53,587 nt of DNA from Protostelium mycophagum (Eukaryota; Evosea; Variosea; Protosteliida; Protosteliaceae), in contig MZNV01001775.1 of assembly GCA_002081555.1 (NCBI GenBank), positions 1-53,587 on the forward strand. Direction: 5' to 3'. Positions 37,710 to 49,870 of the stretch are shown in pieces. Numbering within the stretch: the stretch's first letter is position 1; each line of letters begins with the position of its first letter. The notes beneath the pieces were generated by a model. It made no database searches. It saw only the letters and a program-made list of their open reading frames with translations, and was not told the origin of the DNA. The position numbers and the translations under genes were made by a program.

Positions 37710-39379
37710 TCACATCCATGCCGCGCTGTAATTTCCCTTCAAGCTTGTCTGCACAATATATATCATAATATAGACATAAAACACGATCATCCATCTCACC
37801 ATGAGAGGTCCACCGCCAATAAAGACCTTGGTCTTGCTCGGACAATAGCTGTGAGTGTATATCGCGTTTGGAACTTCAGAGCCTCCAAAATAGTCTCTGT
37901 ATGTCTCATCGCGGTCGAGCCAGCCTGCGCCAGAAGAAATAAATTCTTTGGCTTCAAGTGGATCTGAAGAGCCCACAGGCAAAAAGTTTCCCGCTCTCAC
38001 GTCAAAGAATGAGAGGTGTCCCTGTGTGCAGTAAAACAGACATCTTCATTGTCGACATACCTTGCCCCCTCCGATGGAGAGTATGTTGTCGACAAATACG
38101 AGAGATCTAACCCCGAACTTGTCGTCTTTAGAGGGAATACCTGAGGCGGATTGAGCGCGAGGGTCTATCAATATCGTGCTCGATTGAGAGCCTACAGCAA
38201 AGATGTCAGACGATATCAAGGTGTTGGTAAGTACGCACCCACAGCGATCAGATTGAGATGAGGCTGGACATCCATACATACGAGGTCGGTGCAGTTGTGG
38301 ATGAGCACGGATGTCACCTGTACACAAGAGCTATAAATAGATGTAAAGATGCCCTCTCACCACTTCCATATTCTGAGGGTCCCATATCTTCACATTCGAA
38401 TCGGCCGAGACAGTCATGAAGGTCTACAACGGTCAGAAATTTTGCTGAAAACACTGGAACATTCTATGAATATTCTTCACCTTGGAGAGCTCGTCGTATT
38501 TGATGTCGCGGACCTTCTTGAAGTGTTGTTCTTTTGTGACTGAGTAGTGAATGTGTGGAGTGTCGGTGCTTCTGTGTCGCTTTCGGCTCTTGTTCAAATC
38601 CCACAGCTTCACGGTGCAGTCGCGGCTGCCTGTTTTCGTCAAGCCTATCTTTTGGCGGGATTACTGACATGTGACCAGATGGCTGTCATCGATGAAAGCG
38701 GCACTGAAGACCCAGTCTTTGTGTCCCTGGACAGGTTTCAGAATGATTCATGCGGGTCGCAGATGGATCACCTGAAGTACCAAGGTGGGGTCTACTGATG
38801 GCAAAGAGAATACAGCGACCTCAGCTTGACGAATCAATCATCACTCACATGAAAGAGAATAGATCATTACTTGGATCCTCTGATCCAGAGACAAGACGGC
38901 TCGATCCTCTGTTCTGGACGAGGAAATGCGTTCCAAAGCTGTTCACAAGAGGAGATGATCTGCGAGTAACCTTCGGTGGAGTGATGAAGCCGGCTTTACT
39001 GTTGACGGTGTCCCAATAGATAATCTATAATCATCTCAGAAATCGAAATGAGCCTTGTACATTACTTTTCCGTCTTTTGTACCGAATAGAACGTGGTCCT
39101 CTGAGAGCCAAGTGGACGCAAAGACCTGAGAACGAGGTTAATTAAGAGTATGAAGAATGAGGACAAGATGTCACCTTGTCAAAATGGCCAATTGATTCAG
39201 GTGCCACTCGACGCTCTTGAACTACGATGGGTATTCCTATAGATCGAAGCCAGCGTATCGTTTTCAGACTCTTAAATAGTTGAGGGCTGGATGTATCAGA
39301 TTCTTTTCACATCAATGATATCACTTCTGGTTCCAAGGGGCAAGCGTTCTCCCTCTGATAGAATCACAAACAGTGGCAT
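37710..39379 (-). CDS. DCAF12-like WD40-repeat protein
   Basis: Twelve exons (39379-39311, 39270-39175, 39125-39066, 39024-38871, 38794-38772, 38726-38669, 38644-38481, 38423-38361, 38317-38239, 38191-38061, 38021-37800, 37748-37710), about 385 aa. DCAF12-specific wording: DKVFASTWLSEDHVLFGTKDG, GHKDWVFSAAFIDDSHLV, TGSRDCTVKLWDL, VKIWDPQ, LSFFDVRAGNFLP, GWLDRDETYRDYFG, VPNAIYTH, KVFIGGGPL and the end SLKGNYSAAWM. DCAF12 is a substrate receptor for CUL4-DDB1 ubiquitin ligase. One junction near 38860-38871 is awkward: VSGSEDPSN and the expected VMIYSLS strand lie in different frames (see findings). The 23-nt exon 38772-38794 is supported by LDPTLVLQ. Confidence 0.85.
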
Positions 39380-39535
39380 CGATCACGAACCCCATCATAG
39401 AAAATGACACTTTTCTTTTTCAAACGATTGCTGTTCTCGTCCATCTCTCAAGCGCATTTTGGGCTGGTGTGATGGACGACCTTGCTGTTCTCAAAAAATT
39501 GAAACGGATCATCAAAATCACATCACATCACCGAA

Positions 39536-40138
39536 ATGGACCCTTCACACGCACACAGCGCAGGATGGGAGTTAATGGATGACCCACAGGTCATGAAGCT
39601 TTGCATTCCCAGTTATAATGAGCCACCACCAACTCTCGAAGAATGCAAGAGATTACACGGAGCCATATCAAGAATAGAGAGGTTTTACACAGAGGGTGAA
39701 GATAAACAACAGGCATATACCGAATTAAGTCGATCTGAACAAAAGGTTGATTAATTGTGATTTCTTTAATGATTGAAAAAAATCAGCAATACACCGAGAA
39801 CCTCTATAGAATTACTGGACAATTACGAGCTTTACAAAAATACCCAGAGACCCACAGCAGAAGAAAGTATGATCATAGAAAATCATTGTTTCCAAGCTGA
39901 TTCGAACAGACGTCTCGAGGCAGAGCTTGTTGCCGAAGCCCGTTACAATGAGAGAGAATTGGCTGCTAGACGTGCCGCAGAGGACAAGATTAAACTGTTG
40001 AATGAAAAGAGAGCAGAATTTGTTAAGACACTTAACTTCATGAGGGGTAATCAAAGTTACATTCTTAATCAACTTAACCACCCAGGTTTGATGACTTCTC
40101 ACTGCCAATCCATTGGCTTCGAAAAGACAGAGCCTTAA
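39536..40138 (+). CDS. Small coiled-coil protein, family not recognised
   Basis: Exons 39536-39745, 39787-39866 and 39910-40138 (the last perhaps split by an optional 39-nt intron at 40047-40085), about 150-170 aa. The N terminus has MDPSHAHSAGWELMDDPQV, then a helical charged region (LEECKRLHGAISRIERFY) and a strong coiled coil (RLEAELVAEARYNERELAAR, then RAAEDKIKLLNEKRAEFVKT). No known family comes to mind; a small complex subunit would fit. The exon 2/3 join uses a 43-nt intron and puts the helix in one frame. It is head to head with the DCAF12-like gene, about 150 nt apart. Confidence 0.65.
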
Positions 40139-40930
40139 ATCTTGTAAAGTGGATTTCTTTTGTCATTATTGATCATCCCTTAGTCTTTAGTCTGCATGAC
40201 AAATTAAATACTTGTTTTGTCTTTCACATTTCTTCTATTGTTTTGTAAAGAATACGACTCATACGAATGTTCATCAATGCAATGGCTCTTGAATCGGTCA
40301 TTTCTGGTCTCATTATTTTTGTCATCATCGCATTGTGTGAAGGACAGCCTTGCAACAGCGATTCAACATTCTATAATTAAATTTACAAATCAAATTTTAT
40401 TATTTTGATTTTATTTAAATAAATGATTCATCTGTTGTAGATTCACGAAAATCTGTGACCACTTCGAGCACTCACAAAGTTCGCCAAAAAACTCAATCAT
40501 TAATATAATCCTCATAGCAATTCTCCCAACCAGCCTAGTATTTCTAGCTTCATCAATCGCGATTTCCGAGACATCTCATTGTCATCAGCTCTTTTCCATC
40601 ATGAGAATTTTCGAAATAAATATTTCTCATTTACATGATGTTTTATCAGATCAAATCGGTCTGTACATACTCTGTTACCTAAACCCTAAACCTCAAAAGC
40701 CAGCTCTTTTCAAGTGGTGAAGAACAGTAATGCAAAACGTAGACCTCATGCACATATTTATTATCATATTTGGTCCGTATCATTCACAAGGTGTTTAGAA
40801 GATGGGGCATATGTCCACATGACTGATCCCCCAACCAGAGAACCAATGGTTATTGCCTCCCTGATTCCAAAACCTCAGCTTCTGATCTCTCTTCACACGT
40901 TGAGGTCATCCTTTTGAGTTGATGAAGGGA
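40139..40930. other. Convergent intergenic space
   Basis: About 790 nt, AT-rich. It holds a telomere-like CCTAAACCCTAAACCT at 40678-40694 and GTTGTAGATT at about 40434. No supported gene. Confidence 0.4.
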
Positions 40931-41973
40931 TCACAAACCGTCGATGGTGCCCATCTTCCACGCAAAGAATTCGCCGTTTGCCTTCTTTTCGAAATCTGGA
41001 AAGTGCTTCTCTGTGTCTCTCTCAAACAGGAAATTATCTTCTTCCTGTACAGGTTCATCACCATGTGACTGTGTTCTGAGAACGTCCACGTCATACTTAC
41101 GTCTTTTACGGTCCATTTACAGTCGAAGTTTGTGGACCTTTCTTTTACAAAGAACATGTGCCAGATGATCTCATATCTTCCCGCTTGCAGTTCCTGTCAA
41201 GAGCTCAACAATTCATTTTTTCTATTGAGGAAGATTTCTACAAAAATAAAGGCACGTACTTTTTCGAAGGAGATTTCGAGCCAACAGACGGATTTGAGGT
41301 ACGCGATGGGCGAGTACTTTGCATCTTCATGCTCTTTCAACTCCCAGTACTCCCCGTTCATGTGGCAGATATACATGTCTTTGGCCGGAACAGGGATGTG
41401 GGCTGGGAAATGAGTTTTTTTGTTGATGTTTGACAACCCCACCTTGTTTCAGGACTTGAATAGGCCACAGTATGCTGCTTTTGTGTCCGGTCTCCAACTA
41501 AAAGGTGTGTGTCAGAGTGACAACATGTCATAGAGGATACCATGTGTCTGGAGATTTCAATAGCCTGCGAGAAGGCGCGCTTTACAATGTACGAGTGCCA
41601 GAAGTCAGAGGAAGCAATCATCTTGTTCCATTCTCTGCAGACCTGCGCGGTCAGTATAACGTCTTGTATCAAATGAATCAACTCACAAGCCTGCAGGAGA
41701 GCAGAGAGCTCAAGCTCAGCTCAGAAAAGACAAGTGTCTTGAGTTCCAAGGGTAACAATGAAAAGCGGCTGTCATCAGCTGCAGAGTCTTTGAAGGAGGC
41801 GTTTAAGAACTTGCAGACATCCTAGATTTTGTCAATAGATTTCGACACACAGCACTCACTTCTGTTGTGCCGCTGCTCCAGTCGAGAACTTGCTTTTTGT
41901 TTGGTTCTGCCCTTTCAGTGACCTCGCTGATCTCTATGTCGTCGATTGTTGGAATTTCAGATTCTTCAGTCAT
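40931..41973 (-). CDS. F-box protein with PP2 (phloem-protein-2-like) domain
   Basis: Seven exons (41973-41860, 41821-41687, 41642-41541, 41497-41443, 41402-41260, 41193-41101, 41044-40931), 251 aa. An acidic N terminus precedes an F-box (FSLLPLELKTLVFSELS, then LLSCRLVCREWNKM, about 55-95). The C-terminal half has the PP2 pattern: MYICHMNGEYWELKE, SVCWLEISFEK, ELQAGRYEIIWHMFFVKER. F-box/PP2 proteins are substrate receptors of SCF ubiquitin ligases; in plants the PP2 part can bind glycans. The substrate here is unknown. The last acceptor (41045) has an in-frame alternative at about 41080. All introns are about 40-70 nt. Confidence 0.8.
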
Positions 41974-42574
41974 TTCTGTGTTCGATCGAATCGTGATCGT
42001 TTCGGTTTGGTGTTCAACAGTAAAGAGACCCTGGTCTCATGTCGTATTCCACGTCAAAATGTGTTCTGAACAACTTGACATTCACATGAATGAAATTTCG
42101 AGCCGTCGGGAAGAATTTTCGTGTGTTGGGAACACCTGGGAATACTTCTCCCCACGGAACACCACGCTGGTTCTTGTGTATGGAAACACCCAAATCTCCT
42201 TGAAATTTCGTCTCATCGCGTTGTGTCGCATTCCGACCAAGTCAGACGAAACCAGAACCCCGAAGCTGCGGTATTGGAGTTGTAGAACCTCTGAATTCAT
42301 TATAAGAATAATAAATTTATTTATTTTGGGTCATTCATGTGCAGCTTCCTGTTTATTTTGCACAAAGCCATCAACGCTACGCTTTGTACGCCTGTCTTCA
42401 TGCGGACACGAATTTGTACACAACACCAGTTGCATCACAGATAGTAAAGCATTTGTTTTCAATATTCGCACAAATGTCCGCAGAGTAACAATGTCCCTTT
42501 GTCTATCTATAACTCTACGTCGACGAGTGTGTCGTGACTTCTCGGTGCTTCAATGTGCAGAGCTTTTATTGCCG
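41974..42574. promoter_or_regulatory. Interval upstream of the F-box gene
   Basis: About 600 nt between the permease 3' end and the F-box start, both on the minus strand. It is mostly open on the plus strand (252 codons from 41867) but has no protein likeness, so I leave it unassigned. Confidence 0.35.
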
Positions 42575-45500
42575 TCACAAGAGCGATTGAAAGTACTGCC
42601 ATACTCTGCCCAATATGTGTTTTGAAGGGATGAGTATTGGTTCGGGCTCGTCTAGCTCTTCTGCTGTTCCATGCGGCATATCAAATGACATCTGTGATGG
42701 TATCAATATTTTTAAAAAATGAAAGGATTCAACTGCGAGAAAAATACATTTTTATATAAAAAATATTGGAAAGATCCTTGGTGATCACCAAAAATTTCTG
42801 CACAAAAACGACTCGTTTTACAAAGATTGAAATAATTAATCATTCTGCAATCACCTCTTTCAGTGGGACTATTTTCGTCCGGTAGTAAAATTTGTATCCA
42901 AAATACATCGCCGCAAAAGTCGGCATCCCTGTGAAATTTCAGCCAAGATTCAGCGTTGTAGATCAACAAGTCGATGTACAATTACGTACCGATATATGAG
43001 GTAAAGAAGGCGACACCATCAAAAGGGCTAAGGGAGGTGAAGCCGTTGAATACAACTATAAATAAACACCCAGAAAGTCCAAAGTAGGCGGAGTACGGTT
43101 GGAAAGGGGACCGGTACGGTAGAGTCCTGCAGGGGTCGGTGATGACGTCATCAAGTTTCATTCTGACACGTGTCATGTCAGAATGACATACCTCCGGTCG
43201 ATTCCTTGCGCCTCGAGTGCTCTGTAGAATCGGATGTAAGAGAGGCAGATGACGCACCACGTGAGCAGCCCCGACACGGTGGTTATGCTGACGAGCCAGC
43301 CGAAAACGTGAGACCCCGAAGAATTCAAATTCAAAAACGCGAAAAGACCTGGTAAATTTAATTTGGAATTTTGCAGAGGGTGTGATGAGAAATTTCGGAG
43401 AAATTTCGGAGAAGATTCTGACCTACTGAGCCAGTGATCAGAACTGACCAGTAAGGAAGCCCGCTCTCATTGCATCTGTTTGTCATTAGATCTGATCACA
43501 TCTTGTCGATCATTGTGATCGTGTAAAAGCCAAGAGCCTCTCGTCCCGATAACTTTGTTACCGGGGTTTCGAGCTCATTCAACAGCAAAGCTTCGTGTAT
43601 CACATATCTCCAACAAAATCTCGACCCACTTTGCCAAAAACCTTGGTGCCTTCCCATCCAGAGCCAAAGCGTATAGAGTCCTTGACGACGCGTACAAGTC
43701 CGAGTTTCCCGCCGAAAATGCGGCTGTCAAAATGACGGCATTGATGATGTCGGGCAATACCGCGATGTTGGCCCTCTTGATGAAAATAACAAATGGAGAG
43801 GATTCTGCGGTTCCAGTGGACTCTGTGTTGTAGTGGATCAACTAAGATATCTCAACCGGGTGTGTGAGATGGTCATGAGATGTCATGGAAAGTTGTCTTT
43901 ATAGGTAATTTAAAACATTTTGTATTTTTTGAAAGACGCATTGTATGCTTGTTGAGAAAGGCGGTAAAACTCGTTTTTAAAATTTAAAATACCTCTGGGT
44001 CGTTAAAAGGGACGAGAAGTCCGATGACTAGAATTCCTAGAACATAAAAGAGTAATATTCGAATGAAAACCCTCTTCAATGCTGAGGGGATCGTTTTTCG
44101 CGGGTTTTTCGCTTCGGATGCTGTGACGGCCACAATTTCCGTGCCTGTGGAATCTCAGTGAAATTTCGTATAAGATAACAAAATATTGTATTCGTTGCAC
44201 GGTATGAAACCGCGAAGTCGCGGTTATGGACGCGTAAAACTGGTTAAAGTTTTTTAAAATTCCAAGACTTTCAAAATAATTTCATGTTGAAAGCAATTGC
44301 AAATTTCGATACGATCTTTCGCCGAAATTTCCCTGAAAATTCATGGAAAATTCACCTTGATATGAGAAAGCGGCTTGCACAAATACAGACCAAGTTGCCA
44401 GAAATTGGCCAAAATAACCCTCCACATATAAACTATTAAAAGCCCCCGGATCTCGCCAGTATCTACAACGAGTCAGGTTTCATCCAAATGAAACTTTTTT
44501 TCTCGAGAATTGTTAATAAATGTATAAACAAAATTATATATTGGTAAAAGTTACCTGAAACCATCTACAACGAGTCGGTTTCATTCAAATGAAAAGTAAT
44601 GTATAAACAAAATCATGTATTGGTGGATTTACCTGAAGCCAACAAATTCGTGATTTGGACCGCCACCAAAAACTAAAATAAATCCACAAATGATTAAAGC
44701 GATAATCGTCACGACCTACATCCCTCAGAGTTACTCAAATATTGAGAAAAAGCAAAATAATTATTTTTCCAAGTGAAAAATCCTAAAAATAGTTCAAAAT
44801 CCTCTGACAGTTTTGACACTTTTACACCAGTTTTTTTAAAAAAATTTTTTTGTGAATCTTCATTCGAACTTCGTCATGATATATAAGTAAGAGATCATCA
44901 TCTACAACTTGCCTTGAATATAGAAAGCCAAAACTCTGCCTCGCCATAAGCTCCGGCTCCAACAAAATTAATCGCAAACGTGGAGGCCAGAAAAATACAA
45001 ATCCACACAGCGATGGGCACATCCAGCTTTGTTCAGTCAGAAAATTCGTTGAAATCTCGATGAAGTCTCGATGAAATGTCATAGAAACGTGTTGAAATCT
45101 CATACCTGCCAGTATGATATCACAATTGCAGCGGCTGTGATTTCTGCAGGTAATGTGATCTACAACTATGAACGGACACAAGATTTTACAAAACATTTTT
45201 TCAGAAAACAAAAGCCTGATCACATATGACAACATCTTGTGACGTCATGGACATCATCTGATGACGTTCTCATCACATGCGGAGTCATCTGATGACATCT
45301 GACACATCACATGCAACATTATCTGATGACATCATGTCAAACTCACCGCAAAAGAGTACCAATAAGTCCATCCTGTGGCAAACCCCAGTGCCGGGTCCAC
45401 AAATCTCCCTGCGTAAGTGGTGAAACTTCCAGGAATCGGCAGAAACGCGCACATTTCTCCGAGCGTTGTAGTGACTGAATACATGATCAATCCCATGATG

Positions 45501-45936
45501 AGATATCCTGCTCGGTAGTTAGCGCGATTTGGTCACGTTAGTTAACGTGTTGAGTGGAATTGGTCAAGGTGGAAACCATTTCTTCCGGTTTTTCAAATAC
45601 CAGCTAATTTTGTATGAAATAATGATATAAATCCTTGAATATTATTTTACCATTTGCGGCCTTCGCTGCAAGACGAATATTATAAATATTTCAGCAGAAA
45701 GATCCAACGAATCTTCGTTTTTTCGCGCCAAAACCGGTATTCTTAGACGTGGAAAATATTTTCAATGTATATGTCTCGTTGTAGATGGAAATGTCACCGA
45801 AAAGGGCGCCAACTGGCCCAGCCGTGGCTAAGGCGGCGCCACTTCCGAGAAATAAACCGGTACCGATTGTCCCTCCTATTGCGATCATAGAAAGATGACG
45901 TGGCAGGAGTTGCCTCTTGGTCTCTGCGGCGGACAT
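42575..45936 (-). CDS. Amino-acid permease, APC superfamily (fungal YAT-like)
   Basis: Thirteen exons (45936-45798, 45507-45347, 45159-45106, 45026-44913, 44715-44633, 44462-44356, 44144-43993, 43841-43630, 43475-43423, 43348-43192, 43126-42990, 42928-42855, 42691-42575), 519 aa, with about 12 hydrophobic segments. Motifs: [128 protein letters not shown]-like [14 protein letters not shown] and [10 protein letters not shown]. It imports amino acids across the plasma membrane by proton symport, from family knowledge. Intron 44716-44912 begins with GC, and the intron 44463-44632 is internally duplicated (see findings). Confidence 0.92.
44461..44640 (-). repeat. Duplicated intron segment in the permease gene
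   Basis: Two copies of about 90-100 nt lie in tandem. Each runs from CTACAACGAGTC through TTTCATxCAAATGAAA, TGTATAAACAAAAT(t/c)AT and TATTGGT to TTACCTGAA. Read on the coding strand, each copy has its own donor (CAG/GTAA) and acceptor (CGTTGTAG/AT), separated by a 10-nt exon-like remnant. Confidence 0.8.
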
Positions 45937-46327
45937 TTTTCTGTGAAAATTCAGGCTGTACAACAAAGTCGCGCAATTGTAATTTGAGAGAAACTTTTAC
46001 AGGATTGGTGCGTTAAAGAGTGCGGTTGTTACCGCAAAGGTTACCGTGCACTTTGTGTCAAATGTTGCAACATTAAAATGCACCAAATGAATTTTGACAC
46101 TCTTATTTTGCAAATAATGCGCCTGTCAGGTCCTGTAAAAATGACACTGTTCGGCTTTGAGAAGCCACTTCTATTGGCACAGACGGCTCTGGTGTGGTCT
46201 GCTTCATTGGAGAGGAAGATAAGACAGAAGATGATATGGATTGATTCATTGTTAAGACATCCGATGGTGTCACCAAAAATATGCAAAATATGTGTTATAT
46301 AGATATTTGAAGAAAATCACAATCATA
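45937..46327. other. Intergenic space
   Basis: About 390 nt between the permease start and the 3' end of the next minus-strand gene. Short ORFs on both strands only; no feature identified. Confidence 0.35.
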
Positions 46328-47460
46328 TTACGGTGATGTGGGTCGAAACATTTCCCCTCTCTCCTCCATCTCAAAGTCAGGTTCATCATCTTCTAATTCG
46401 TCCAATGCAACCGTCGATGACGGATGTGCTGACTGATCATAATCACCAAAAATCCGTCTGCCAAATTGGATGTCTTACTCTGTACTTGATCTTCGCGTTC
46501 ATGTCTGCCATATAAAGCAGTAGATCCTTTCCTTGGATTTGGTGTCCTTTTTGACCACCGATGTGTGGATGGTGGAATGTGATGGTCCGTAATTACGCAA
46601 AAATGCTCGTTGTGATTTTCATCAAGCCAGAATATTTGGTCCACGTGCCAATTTTAGAGTGATCTGAAGGCAGAGATACACAGTCATGACGGAAGAGAAT
46701 ACGGCCACAGGTGAATCAGGTTGATGGGTCTGCTTTAGTTCTGAAATATTGTAGTTGAGGAGGTTGAGAAGCAGCCAGATGAAGAGAATAAGGAGGTTCG
46801 TCTTATGGATTGATGATTCGATTCACTTGAGACTTGATTGAGCATCGCGACTCCTGTATGCGCAAATAGGATCGTAGAGTAGATGATCAAACATCTCACA
46901 ATGCAAAGGTGGAAGTTGAAGGCGTCAGCAACAGCAAAGGAAACAATCTTCAGAGCTTGCCGTTGAAGAATTACCTCGAAGAGACTGTCGTCCCGTTGCT
47001 CATCGAAGGATTGGCAGCTGTCTCCAAAGATAGGTACAGAAGGATTTTCTAGACACGAAAATATTGAATCGCGAGACGGAGATGAGAATGCAGCACTGAT
47101 GACGCTCACTGGGAACATCCAGTTTGTAGAGTATGTTGCCTCTCCCAAATTTAAAAATAGCAACTATGGATTTTGGCTGTGGCTTTGCCAAATGATTTCT
47201 CTGACGCTTTCTCCGTGTTTTGATGGTTGTGGCCAAGTCCATCACACAAACAATTTTCATTTCAATGATGAAGAATCAAGATTTTGATTTCTGTTAGACC
47301 AGAAAATCCTGTGGAATACCTTGCTGTTTATCTCCTGAAACACAATCCACAAAAGAACTGAAGCTGCAAGAATCGGGAAAACAAAAATGGATCCACTCGA
47401 AAAGGCTATGATTGGACTCCTGTGGAATAAATATATATGATGAATATTAAAATGATTCAT
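46328..47460 (-). CDS. Probable multi-pass membrane protein, perhaps 7TM receptor-like
   Basis: The full exon chain is not solved. Start ATG at 47460 opens a frame with a clear transmembrane helix (SIFVFPILAASVLLWIVF), then a donor at about 47320. Later pieces include STNWMFP followed after a 66-nt intron by KILLYLSLETAAN, VADAFNFHLCI, a strong membrane helix LLILFIWLLLNLLN, then a region ending VAVFSSVMTVYLCLQ. The acidic tail DELEDDEPDFEMEERGEMFR ends at the stop 46328-46330. Order and spacing recall class E/cAMP-receptor-like GPCRs (TM1, short basic loop, FP-ILLYLSL, then an FN-LC TM3), but this is a weak impression. Introns as short as 32 nt would be needed in places. Confidence 0.4.
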
Positions 47461-47626
47461 ACAAGCGAAAAGGTTTTTAAATATTTAATTTAATAATCGC
47501 TGTCTACAACGCTGGTTTGTGGGAAAGTTTGAGATCAGCACACAACACCATTATGTTGCACAGAACCTTGGCCCATGGCTTCACCACGTCTATCTCTCAG
47601 TCACCACGTATAATACCTCAACAGAA

Positions 47627-49403
47627 ATGCAGACTCCTGACGAGAAAGAGACTACACCCCTCATTTCTAGTTCCAGAGCTGAAAGATTATCCTCGTGTGA
47701 GGATCATCGATACAGGTATATCTATTTTGTCCATAGACCTCTCGTGGTGATTTGAGTCATCATCATTATTTTAAAAATATTCTCATCGTGATTTTTGTAG
47801 AGGGTAAGAGCACTTCAAATAGCTGATATATGACGCTCACTTACTGATTGATGATGGCTACTTAAGTTGTCTTCTGAATGATTCAGGATCTGCAGTGTTC
47901 CAAGGACAAGTAACATCAGAGGGTCTTCCTGATGGTTTTGGCATTTGGGAAGAAAAGAAGAGAGGTGGTGCCACCTATAGAGGAGAGTGGATTCAAGGTG
48001 CTCGACATGGAGAAGGAAGGTTTGAATCATTTGTGGATAAGTAAGAGATCTCGAAATTATTTGATGTGGATCTGTAGAACAAATTAACAGCGGATGATAT
48101 AGATCATCTCGAACAAAAGATTACGGCTGATAATTAATGAGGTGGTCATTTGAGGGGGGATTTATAGAGGACAAACCTCATGGACAGGGAACCTACATTT
48201 CCAGGTATGCCCTCTTTCATTTTCGCGAATACAGTGATTCTTGTAAATACAAACATAATTGTCGACAATATCGGCACACAAAAATCACCATAGAAGAGAT
48301 TGTCGACATTTTCAGGAGTGCTGCATTTTTGGACGAATATGGGATCGAAAAAGTGGGATCAGAGGTGTACATCGGTACGTTTTGTCCCGTTGTAGATCCC
48401 AAATATTATATTATTCTCCATTTATTCCAACTGACCCCATCAGGTGAATGGAAAGACGGCTTCCGCCACGGTAATTTCTTTTCATTTTCACAGAATTTTC
48501 CTGAAAATTTCCAGGAAAAGGAACCAGTACTTGGTGTGGCATGAATTTTCAAGGAAGTTGGGCTCATGGAAAGAGAGAAGGCCAAGGGAAAATAACCACC
48601 ACAGATAGAGTTATCGTCTACAAAGGTTCGTATTGTCTCGATGTAGATCCAAAATATATATTAAAAAATATCTTTTACAAGGCCGTTGAGGTTGTGATTA
48701 CGAGCGTATTTTACGTGAAATACTCGTCTACAACGAGACTGAATTTTAAAAGGGGTTTGGACCGCCGATAAATCTCCCAGCTTGGTGAGCGTCCACAATT
48801 TTCAAAATCGTCTCGTTGTAGATGGATTTTCCCGCCAAAACTCACCCAAGTTCAGGTGCAGATCGGAGTCAGTGGCAACGGGGACATTGCGTATACTTGG
48901 TCTGCAGACGCTTTTCTCTTAGATGGCGAATACCATGATATCATGAATTTTCGATCAAGCAAGATACTATTCCGAGGTATTTTCCACGAATCTTCCACGA
49001 AAACGACAGGAAGATTCTGAGAACTTTCAGGCACGTGGAACAAGGGACAATTGATCTCTAAACAGATTTTACACTTGGCACCTGACATGAAAGAGGATGA
49101 GGCCATTCAATGGATGTTGGAGCGCTTGGAAAAACGAATTGAGAGAAGAAAGGTATATCTTCTTTCCACGTTGTAGATGCAATTGTAGACGCAGTCATGA
49201 CCTTCAGTGAGGTTATGGGTGGTTTGTAGAAAGCTCGGCTTTGCCGCGAAAGTGCATTCAAAAACAAAACACAAGCTTCCAATTTTTAGACGATGACACA
49301 TCTGCAGAAGTTGCCCGAATACGTCATGTGCGAAGATTTCACCCCGAACGTTCGTCCTGTGCAACAAGAAGTCCAACAACAACAACAACAAGCTCCACAA
49401 TAA
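47627..49403 (+). CDS. MORN-repeat protein
   Basis: Ten exons (47627-47746, 47823-48040, 48142-48204, 48316-48374, 48444-48470, 48515-48625, 48753-48784, 48856-48976, 49031-49152, 49290-49403), 328 aa. MORN-type units are spread over several short exons: VFQGQVTSEGLPDGFGIW, YRGEWIQGARHGEGRF, FEGGFIEDKPHGQGTY, GEWKDGFRHGKGT, FQGSWAHGKREGQGK. A helical stretch (WMLERLEKRIERRK) and a Gln-rich end follow. MORN proteins commonly sit at membranes or ciliary/basal-body structures; which applies is unknown. Exon 5 is a 27-nt micro-exon. The exon 1/2 junction is the weakest: only the donor at 47747 with the acceptor at 47822 closes the frame. Confidence 0.75.
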
Positions 49404-49870
49404 ACACTCCTTGTGCATCATGCTCGTCTCATCTGACATCACGTTCTGTGCATCCAAACTTTAGAAGATTCGTTGTGTACAGCTGCAATGATCCCCTCAA
49501 AGTATAAAACTCATGTGGCAGTTCTAAAACGAACAGGTCAAAAGTGGCACGTTCTGAAGCATCTGCAAGCAAAGGAGCCATGAGGGCCCGTTTGGAGTTG
49601 TGGTTGTGATCATTCTGAAGACCCGCAGGATTCCAAACTTACGGATCATTCGCTTCGTAATATTGCCATTCATTATTTCTGTTGTTCGGGGCAACGGTCA
49701 ACAAAACGAAAGAAGGATAAAATCGGAGAATTTTCTGACATATTTCTATGGAAACCCGTCAATCTCGCTTTACGCCCGTCACGTCGCTGTCATCTGCCAG
49801 AATAAAACCCAACACTAAAGTAAGAAGTGACCTCTTTGTGTGAGCTACAGCAGCTCGTGTTGTTGTTGTA
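49404..49870. other. Intergenic space
   Basis: About 470 nt between the MORN gene stop and the next plus-strand start. No exon chain or RNA gene seen. Confidence 0.4.

Noticed and set aside
41867-42625. 252-codon open frame on the plus strand
   Set aside because: It overlaps exon 1 of the well-supported minus-strand F-box gene, has no domain likeness, and an intronless gene of this length would be atypical here.
44558-44567. 10-nt extra exon in the permease
   Set aside because: It would shift the frame; interpreted as a remnant of intron duplication.
46041-46302. Opposing 74- and 81-codon ORFs
   Set aside because: Neither has protein-family likeness or splice partners; they shadow each other.
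49107-49507. ORFs overlapping the MORN gene 3' exons
   Set aside because: The MORN exons 49031-49152 and 49290-49403 close in phase and end in a natural stop; the other frames are shadows.
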